6,621 bases of DNA. It comes from an uncultured Kiloniellales bacterium (GTDB lineage Bacteria > Pseudomonadota > Alphaproteobacteria > Kiloniellales > JAKSDN01). Both the position numbers and the translations under genes were made by a program. Location of the stretch: positions 1 to 6,621 of the forward strand of contig CALJXB010000093.1 of assembly GCA_937974415.1 (NCBI GenBank), written 5' to 3'. The notes below the pieces were generated by a model. It did no database searches. It saw only the letters and a program-made list of their open reading frames with translations, and was not told the origin of the DNA. Each line of letters opens with the position of its first letter. Positions within the stretch are counted from its first letter, which is position 1. Of the stretch, positions 1 to 6,621 are shown in pieces.

Positions 1-441
1 GTGGCGGGCCGCGCCGGGCGGGCCGAGCGGCCGGGCCGCGCCCTGGTTCAGACCTACGATCCCGAGCATTCGGTGATGCAGGCCTTGGCGACCGGCGAGC
101 GGGACCGCTTCCTGGAGAGCGAAGCCGAGACCCGCAAGGCGGCCGGCATGCCCCCGTTCAGCCGGCTGGCGGCGCTCGTTCTGTCGTGCCGCGACGAAGG
201 CCTGCTGGACCGGGCTTGCGCCGCCCTGGCGCGGGCCGCCCCCCGGGGCGCCCATCTCGAGGTGCTGGGCCCGGCGCCGGCACCGCTCGCCGTTTTGCGC
301 CGCCAACACCGGCGCCGCTTCCTATTGCGCGCGGCGCGCTCCCAGGCGCTGCAACCGGTCATCGCCGCCTGGCTTGGTCGGGTCGAGCTGCCGGCCGCGG
401 TGCGGTTGCGCATCGATATCGATCCCTACAGCTTCCTTTGA
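1..441 (+). CDS. priA: Primosomal protein N' (PriA helicase), C-terminal part, truncated by the window edge
   Basis: PriA is a 3'-to-5' superfamily 2 DNA helicase that recognises stalled or repaired forks and starts primosome assembly to reload the replicative helicase. Only the last 146 codons are present. The first visible residues, VAGRAGRAERPG, match helicase motif VI (QVxGRAGR), so the GTG at position 1 is an internal valine codon and not a start. The stretch YDPEHSVMQALATGERDRFLESE and then AAGMPPFSRLAAL (about residues 49-61 of the fragment) is typical of the PriA region after the helicase lobe, and the last part is the small C-terminal domain ending IDIDPYSFL, a common PriA terminus in alphaproteobacteria. 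The reading frame is intact to the TGA at 439-441. The gene lies upstream of atpH and is separated from it by 251 non-coding bases, so it is probably a separate transcription unit. The rest of the helicase, including its zinc-binding cysteines, lies outside the window. Confidence 0.95.
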   Translation: MAGRAGRAERPGRALVQTYDPEHSVMQALATGERDRFLESEAETRKAAGMPPFSRLAALVLSCRDEGLLDRACAALARAAPRGAHLEVLGPAPAPLAVLRRQHRRRFLLRAARSQALQPVIAAWLGRVELPAAVRLRIDIDPYSFL

Positions 442-486
442 GTGAAATGGCGGTTCCTGCGAGGCCGGATGACCCCGTCGACCCGG

Positions 487-516
487 CTGGCAATAGGGCG
501 CCAACCGCTCTAGAAT
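487..516 (+). promoter_or_regulatory. Candidate sigma70-type promoter for the atpHAGDC operon
   Basis: CTGGCA at 487-492 (4 of 6 matches to TTGACA) is followed after 18 bases by TAGAAT at 511-516 (5 of 6 matches to TATAAT). Transcription would begin near 523 and leave a leader of about 170 bases before atpH. The -10 match is good and the -35 is weak. It is the best pair I found in the gap, but alphaproteobacterial promoters tolerate poor -10 boxes, so another start is possible. Confidence 0.35.
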
Positions 517-530
517 GCCCCGAATGAGGT

Positions 531-610
531 GGCCTCCAGGGCCGGTTGAGGGCGTCTTGCAACGCCTAGGGCTGTGTGATACCACACGCCGCGCGTGGGG
601 AGAGGGGGCC
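531..610 (+). ncRNA. Possible structured 5' leader element of the F1 operon (multibranch fold)
   Basis: Three sets of complementary segments nest inside each other. GGCCTCC (531-537) can pair with GGGGGCC (604-610), seven pairs including one G-U. Inside it lie a hairpin GGCGT/ACGCC (551-555 with 562-566, six-base loop) and a stronger hairpin GGC-GTGTG/CACAC-GCC (570-572 and 574-578 with 583-590, one bulged T, four-base loop). GGCGT at 551-555 could alternatively pair with the second ACGCC copy at 586-590, and CACGC (585-589) with GCGTG (593-597), so mutually exclusive folds are possible. This is read by eye; GC-rich DNA gives short stems by chance, and I do not recognise a known RNA family. 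Confidence 0.3.
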
Positions 611-632
611 ATCGAAAATTATTGGCGGGTAA

Positions 633-663
633 CGAATCGAGACTGGTTCGGGACTCTCGATCG
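633..663 (+). promoter_or_regulatory. Stem-loop upstream of the atpH start
   Basis: ATCGAGA (636-642) is perfectly complementary to TCTCGAT (655-661), and CG (633-634) pairs with CG (662-663) if A635 is bulged, giving nine pairs around a 12-base loop. It ends 15 bases before the atpH ribosome binding site. It is not followed by a T run, so it is not an intrinsic terminator. A role in translation or in mRNA stability is only inferred. As DNA, the same inverted repeat could be a protein-binding site. Confidence 0.35.
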
Positions 664-678
664 ACGCCCGGGGATCGT

Positions 679-685
679 AGGGGGG
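679..685 (+). promoter_or_regulatory. Ribosome binding site deciding the TTG start of atpH
   Basis: AGGGGGG at 679-685 lies seven bases before the TTG at 693. An in-frame TAG at 678-680 blocks any earlier start. The next in-frame alternative, TTG at 723, has no purine-rich sequence before it and would remove part of the conserved N-terminus. Together these fix the start at 693. Confidence 0.7.
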
Positions 686-692
686 ATCAGGT

Positions 693-1252
693 TTGGCAAG
701 CGACGAAGCGGCTGGTAGCGGCTTGGCGGGGCGATACGCTTCGGCCCTGTTCGAGCTGGCGGACGAGCAAAAGGCGCTGGACCAGGTGGCCGGGGAGCTG
801 AGCGCCCTCAAGCGCGTGATCGCCGAAAGCGAGGACATGCGCCGCTTCATCCGCAGTCCGCTTTACGGCCGCGAAGATCAGACCAGGGTCATGGCGGCCA
901 TTCTCGACAAGGCGTCCGCCGGCGATCTGACTCGTCGTTTCGTGATGGTGGTGGCGCACAACCGCCGGCTCTTCGCCCTGCCTCGCATGATCGACGCGTT
1001 TCTTGCCGAGCTGGCACACCGGCGCGGCGAGGTCACCGCCCAGGTGATGGCCGCATACGATCTCTCGGAAATCCAGAAGGACGCGCTGCTGACGGCGCTG
1101 CGCCAGGCGATCGGCAGTAAGGTCAAGATGGACCTGAAGATCGATAAGGGCCTGATCGGCGGCCTCGTCATCAAGGTCGGCAGTCGCATGATCGATACTT
1201 CCCTGCGCAGCAAGCTGCAAAGACTGGAATTGGCCATGAAGGGGTCTGGTTG

Positions 1253-1253
<1 letters not shown>
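693..1253 (+). CDS. atpH: F1Fo ATP synthase subunit delta (OSCP homologue)
   Basis: Subunit delta sits on top of the F1 head and joins it to the peripheral stalk b subunits, so that the alpha3-beta3 ring does not spin with the rotor. The 186 residues are full length for the family. The N-terminal helical domain begins with [13 protein letters not shown] (residues 11-23), the usual family opening. The C-terminal domain carries the conserved delta signature around [19 protein letters not shown] (residues 153-171), followed by RSKLQRL. The start is a TTG codon, the rarest of the three common bacterial starts, supported by a strong ribosome binding site and an in-frame stop just upstream. It is the first gene of the F1 operon, and its TGA overlaps the atpA ATG by one base, which suggests translational coupling. 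In this position some annotations use the symbol atpH; the mitochondrial counterpart is OSCP, and it should not be confused with the mitochondrial delta subunit, which corresponds to bacterial epsilon. Confidence 0.96.
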
Positions 1254-2782
<1,529 letters not shown>

Positions 2783-2838
2783 GCAACGTGGCGGCGAGCG
2801 CGAGCGGACCCCACCCTGGACAGGACGGATAAACCGGC

Positions 2839-3732
2839 ATGCCGAGCCTCAAGGACCTGAGAGTCCGCATCGCCAGCGTCACGGCGACGCAGAAGATCAC
2901 CTCGGCCATGAAAATGGTGGCGGCGGCGAAACTGCGCCGCGCCCAGGAGCAGGCGGAGGCGGCGCGGCCCTATGCCGAGCGTATGGAGCGCATGCTGGGA
3001 TCTCTGGCGGCGGCTTCGGTGGGCCAGGCCGGGGCGCCGGCGCTGCTCGCCGGCTCCGGTAAGCAGGAAGTCCATCTGCTGGTGGTCGGCACCGCCGACC
3101 GGGGCCTGTGCGGCGGCTTCAACAGCAACATCGTGCGCGACAGCCGTCAGCTGATCGAAAGCCTGTTGGAGGATAGCAAGACGGTGAAGATCATTTGCGT
3201 CGGGCGCAAGGGACGCGATCAGTTGCGCCGCCAGTACGGCGACATGATTATCGACACCATCGAGGACGTCACCAAGCCGCGGCCGAGCTTCGAAAAATCG
3301 GAAGCCATTGCCGAGCGCATCACCCGCATGTTCGAGGGGGGCGAGTTCGACGTCTGCACCCTGATCTATGCCGAGTTCAAGTCGGCGATCACGCAAATCG
3401 TTACGCGCCAGCAGCTGATTCCCTTCGCTCCCGCTGCGGAGGACGAGGAGGTCGCCGAGGCCGGCGGCGGGCAAAAGGCCAGCTACGAATACGAGCCCTC
3501 CGAGGAGGAGATCCTGGAGGCCTTGCTGCCGCGCAATCTGGCGGTGCAGATCTACAAGGGCATCCTGGAGAACAATGCGAGCGAGCAGGGCTCTCGCATG
3601 ACGGCAATGGACAACGCGACCCGCAATGCGGGCGACATGATCAACGACCTGACCTTGATCTACAACCGGACGCGGCAGGCCGTGATTACCAGAGAGCTGA
3701 TCGAGATCATATCCGCGAAGGAGGCCCTCTAG
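2839..3732 (+). CDS. atpG: F1Fo ATP synthase subunit gamma (central rotor shaft)
   Basis: Gamma is the asymmetric shaft inside the alpha3-beta3 ring; its rotation, driven by the F0 c-ring, forces the catalytic sites through their conformations. The 297 residues fit the family. The N-terminal coiled-coil strand is residues 1-55, with the conserved [26 protein letters not shown] (11-36). The Rossmann-like middle domain contains [11 protein letters not shown] (85-95). An acidic, glycine-rich insert at about 197-225 ending in YEYEP is a feature of alphaproteobacterial gamma subunits. The C-terminal coiled-coil strand contains [21 protein letters not shown] (244-264). The very end, [15 protein letters not shown], departs from the usual family pattern: the Gly-Ala pair is Ala293-Lys294 here. 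The start is ATG 2839, after an AGGACGG-like site at about 2822-2828. It lies 56 bases after atpA and 57 before atpD. Confidence 0.97.
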   Translation: MPSLKDLRVRIASVTATQKITSAMKMVAAAKLRRAQEQAEAARPYAERMERMLGSLAAASVGQAGAPALLAGSGKQEVHLLVVGTADRGLCGGFNSNIVRDSRQLIESLLEDSKTVKIICVGRKGRDQLRRQYGDMIIDTIEDVTKPRPSFEKSEAIAERITRMFEGGEFDVCTLIYAEFKSAITQIVTRQQLIPFAPAAEDEEVAEAGGGQKASYEYEPSEEEILEALLPRNLAVQIYKGILENNASEQGSRMTAMDNATRNAGDMINDLTLIYNRTRQAVITRELIEIISAKEAL

Positions 3733-3745
3733 GCGCCGTCGGCGC
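3733..3745 (+). promoter_or_regulatory. Short intercistronic hairpin between atpG and atpD
   Basis: Immediately after the atpG TAG, GCGCC (3733-3737) and GGCGC (3741-3745) are complementary around a three-base loop. There is no T run, so it is not a terminator. It could protect the upstream message from exonucleases or simply be chance in GC-rich DNA. Confidence 0.25.
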
Positions 3746-3774
3746 GCGGAGGTCCCTGGAGCGGGGAGAGCACC

Positions 3775-5214
<1,440 letters not shown>

Positions 5215-5227
5215 GGGGACGAGCCGG

Positions 5228-5635
5228 ATGGCAGAGGGCAAGGTCGAGTTCGAGCTGGTCGCACCGGAGAGGCTGCTGCTCTCCGAGCCGGTAGAGATGG
5301 TGGTGGTGCCGGGCGAGGAGGGCGATTTCGGCGTTCTCTACCAGCACGCGCCCCTGATCTCCGGGGTGCGCCCGGGCGTCATCAAGGTGTACAACGGCGG
5401 CAAGGTGACCGAGCAAATCTTCGTGTCGGGCGGCTTCGCCGAAGTCACGCCGGCCCGCTGTACCGTGCTGGCCGAGCAGGCGGTGCCGGTCTCCGATATC
5501 GATCGCGCCGAGGCCGATCAGCAACTGCGGGACGCGCGGGACGATCTGGCCGATGCCAAGGACAAGCACGAGCGCGATCACGCCGAGCGGCAGATCGCAG
5601 TGGCCGAAGCCATGCTGGCAGCCGCGTCCGGTTGA
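5228..5635 (+). CDS. atpC: F1Fo ATP synthase subunit epsilon
   Basis: Epsilon binds the foot of gamma and the c-ring and, in many bacteria, restrains wasteful ATP hydrolysis through its C-terminal helices. The 135 residues comprise an N-terminal beta-sandwich domain (about 1-87), with the family motif EGDFGVLYQHAPLISGVRPG (31-50) and VSGGFAEV (66-73), and a charged helical hairpin (about 88-131) beginning DIDRAEADQQL and ending in an alanine-rich helix. Both domains are present, so this is a full-length rather than a short epsilon. The ATG at 5228 is preceded by GAGGGGA (5213-5219), which overlaps the atpD stop codon; longer open frame upstream lies inside atpD and is ignored. It is the last gene of the F1 operon. 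Whether epsilon inhibits hydrolysis here cannot be told from sequence; alphaproteobacteria often also use a separate zeta inhibitor, which is not in the window. Confidence 0.97.
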   Translation: MAEGKVEFELVAPERLLLSEPVEMVVVPGEEGDFGVLYQHAPLISGVRPGVIKVYNGGKVTEQIFVSGGFAEVTPARCTVLAEQAVPVSDIDRAEADQQLRDARDDLADAKDKHERDHAERQIAVAEAMLAAASG

Positions 5636-5673
5636 GGCCGAATCCGTCACGAGATTAGGATTTGCGGGCTCGA

Positions 5674-5703
5674 TTGCCGGCAGCGAGGTGGATTGGGTAT
5701 AGT
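5674..5703 (+). promoter_or_regulatory. Sigma70-type promoter for the ferritin-like gene
   Basis: TTGCCG (5674-5679) and TATAGT (5698-5703) are separated by 18 bases and each match the consensus well (TTGACA, 4 of 6; TATAAT, 5 of 6). Transcription would start near 5710, about 34 bases before the ATG at 5744. This makes the gene an independent transcription unit, though read-through from atpC is still possible because no clear terminator lies between. The in-frame TTG at 5693 lies upstream of the -10 box and cannot be the start from this promoter. I see no clear iron-responsive operator next to it. Confidence 0.6.
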
Positions 5704-5726
5704 TAGACATGACCTGCGATTTGGTC

Positions 5727-5733
5727 GAGAGGA
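5727..5733 (+). promoter_or_regulatory. Ribosome binding site deciding the start of the ferritin-like gene
   Basis: GAGAGGA ends ten bases before ATG 5744. The in-frame GTG at 5735 is too close to it, and the in-frame TTG at 5693 precedes the predicted transcription start, so ATG 5744 is chosen. Confidence 0.6.
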
Positions 5734-5743
5734 CGTGCGGCAG

Positions 5744-6574
5744 ATGAGCAGGACCCGGTCCATCCGAGACTGGACCCTGGATGACATTCCCTGGCATCTC
5801 TTCGATGCCCGGAAGGTCGATCCGGACATTCTCAAGCTGGTCAAGGCTGCGAGCCTCGTCGAATACAACGGCGGCGACTACGCCACCTACCTGTGCAACG
5901 TGTTCAGCGACGACGACGAATTCCAGGCGGCCGCCCGCGCCTGGGCCAACGAGGAAGTCAGGCACGGCCGGGCGCTGGGCCGTTGGGCCGAAATGGCCGA
6001 CGAGAGCTTCGACTTCGAGGCGAGTTTTCAGACGTTCCTGGCCGGCTACCGACTGCCCCTGGAGGCGACCGCCTCGGTGCGCGGCTCGCGCTCGGGCGAG
6101 CTGGTGGCGCGCTGCATGGTGGAGATCGGAACCTCGTCCTACTACACCGCCTTGGCCGAGGCCGCCGAGGAGCCGGTCCTGCGGGCGATCTGCAGCAACA
6201 TCGCCGGCGACGAGTTCCGCCATTACAAACTGTTTTATTCCTACCTCAACCGCTACCTGGAGCGCGAGGGCATGGGCCGCTTTCGCCGCGCCCTAGTGGC
6301 GCTCGGGCGGGCCCGGGAGAGCGAGGACGACGAGCTGGCCTACGCCTACTACGCGGCGAACGGTGGGGGCGAGGCCTATGACCGCGCGCGCTGTTCCGAT
6401 GCTTACTTGCAGCGTGCCTGTTCGTTCTACCGTGCTCGGCATCTGAGGCGCATGGTCGTCATGTCATTCATGACTGCCGGCCTGCCGCCCAGAGGGCGCT
6501 TGGCCGATTGGGCCTGGCGGTTCCTGTCCTGGCGGCTGCGCCTTCGTCACCAGATGGCCGACCAGGTCGCGTGA
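5744..6574 (+). CDS. Ferritin-like di-iron domain protein of unknown function
   Basis: The protein has 276 residues, is mostly helical by appearance, and has no signal peptide, so it is probably cytoplasmic. It carries the ligand set of a ferritin-like four-helix di-iron protein: E40 (LVEYNGGDY), E71 and H74 (NEEVRHG), E127 (MVEIGTSSYY), then E157 and H160 (GDEFRHY). The two halves are nearly symmetrical, with 31 residues from E40 to E71 and 30 from E127 to E157. This arrangement is shared by rubrerythrins, acyl-ACP desaturases and related oxidases and oxygenases; the HxxxD-rich dimetal set of other folds is absent. There are no CxxC rubredoxin motifs, so it is not a classical rubrerythrin. 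After about residue 175 comes a region rich in arginine, tyrosine and tryptophan (WAWRFLSWRLRLRH, 256-269) that looks basic and amphipathic and might touch membrane or nucleic acid. Oxygen activation on an organic substrate, perhaps a lipid, is an inference; iron storage is less likely. Base usage resembles the neighbours, so there is no sign of recent transfer. Confidence 0.8.
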   Translation: MSRTRSIRDWTLDDIPWHLFDARKVDPDILKLVKAASLVEYNGGDYATYLCNVFSDDDEFQAAARAWANEEVRHGRALGRWAEMADESFDFEASFQTFLAGYRLPLEATASVRGSRSGELVARCMVEIGTSSYYTALAEAAEEPVLRAICSNIAGDEFRHYKLFYSYLNRYLEREGMGRFRRALVALGRARESEDDELAYAYYAANGGGEAYDRARCSDAYLQRACSFYRARHLRRMVVMSFMTAGLPPRGRLADWAWRFLSWRLRLRHQMADQVA

Positions 6575-6621
6575 GCCGGCGGCCGGCCGGAATCCTCAAT
6601 TTTTGAAAGCGCCTCAGGCAG
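6575..6621 (+). other. Right-edge non-coding stretch
   Basis: After the TGA at 6572-6574, CCGGC (6576-6580) can pair with GCCGG (6586-6590) around a five-base loop, and a run of five T residues lies at 6600-6604, nine bases further on. The distance is too large for a standard intrinsic terminator, so I call this at most a weak possibility. No gene begins before the window ends. Confidence 0.3.

Larger units (their letters stand above)
442..692 (+). other. Intergenic region between priA and atpH: promoter and structured leader
   Basis: These 251 bases hold no convincing gene. A small open frame from 515 into atpH has no ribosome binding site and overlaps the candidate -10 element, so I leave it out. 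What can be seen is a candidate promoter near the left side (487-516), a block of complementary segments from 531 to 610, a separate stem-loop at 633-663, and a G-rich ribosome binding site at 679-685. No stem followed by a T run is present, so there is no evident intrinsic terminator for priA. Confidence 0.7.
5636..5743 (+). other. Gap between atpC and the ferritin-like gene
   Basis: This stretch of 108 bases is locally richer in A and T than the genes around it. CGAATCC (5639-5645) can pair with GGATTTG (5658-5664) around a 12-base loop, but no T run follows, so I see no convincing intrinsic terminator for the atp operon. A promoter lies at 5674-5703 and a ribosome binding site at 5727-5733. 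Confidence 0.5.

Noticed and set aside
1..441. GTG at position 1 as a true start of a small 146-residue protein
   Set aside because: The first residues are PriA helicase motif VI, so the frame continues upstream of the window.
464..487. Stem GCCGG/CCGGC after priA as a terminator
   Set aside because: Only five pairs, a 14-base loop and no T run; likely chance in GC-rich DNA.
515..718. A 67-codon + strand frame in the priA-atpH gap, a possible leader peptide
   Set aside because: Its ATG overlaps the candidate -10 box, it has no ribosome binding site, it runs into atpH, and the translation resembles nothing known.
5639..5664. Stem CGAATCC/GGATTTG after atpC as a terminator of the atp operon
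   Set aside because: The loop is 12 bases, one pair is G-U, and no T run follows.

Overview
The window is a GC-rich chromosomal segment from what looks like an alphaproteobacterium, probably a Rhodospirillales-like lineage. The evidence is the gene order (3' end of priA, then an F1-only ATP synthase operon atpH-atpA-atpG-atpD-atpC with no F0 genes attached), the alphaproteobacterial style of the F1 subunits (for example the acidic insert ending in YEYEP in the gamma subunit), and the PriA ending IDIDPYSFL. The taxonomic placement is inferred from protein feel and synteny, not from a search.

Layout, all on the + strand: (1) 1-441, the C-terminal 146 codons of the primosomal helicase PriA, entering from the left edge. 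(2) 442-692, a 251-base non-coding gap with a candidate sigma70-type promoter (487-516) and a leader that can fold into a multibranched structure (531-610) plus a further stem-loop (633-663), ending in a strong Shine-Dalgarno sequence before a TTG start. (3) 693-5635, the five-gene F1 operon: delta, alpha, gamma, beta, epsilon. Genes overlap or are separated by 13-57 bases, each with its own ribosome binding site, so they are almost certainly cotranscribed. All five are full length, and the catalytic and arginine-finger residues of alpha and beta are intact. (4) 5636-5743, a short gap with a good -35/-10 pair. (5) 5744-6574, a 276-residue ferritin-like di-iron protein of unknown function, with two evenly spaced E...ExxH ligand sets. 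(6) 6575-6621, 47 bases to the right edge with no gene.

The five atp genes build the soluble catalytic head and central stalk of F1Fo ATP synthase; the membrane F0 genes must be encoded elsewhere, as is usual in alphaproteobacteria. The downstream ferritin-like gene is an accessory neighbour with its own promoter, and nothing in the sequence ties it mechanistically to ATP synthesis. Most of the window is ordinary housekeeping. The two parts worth a second look are the potentially structured leader of the F1 operon and the uncharacterised di-iron protein.
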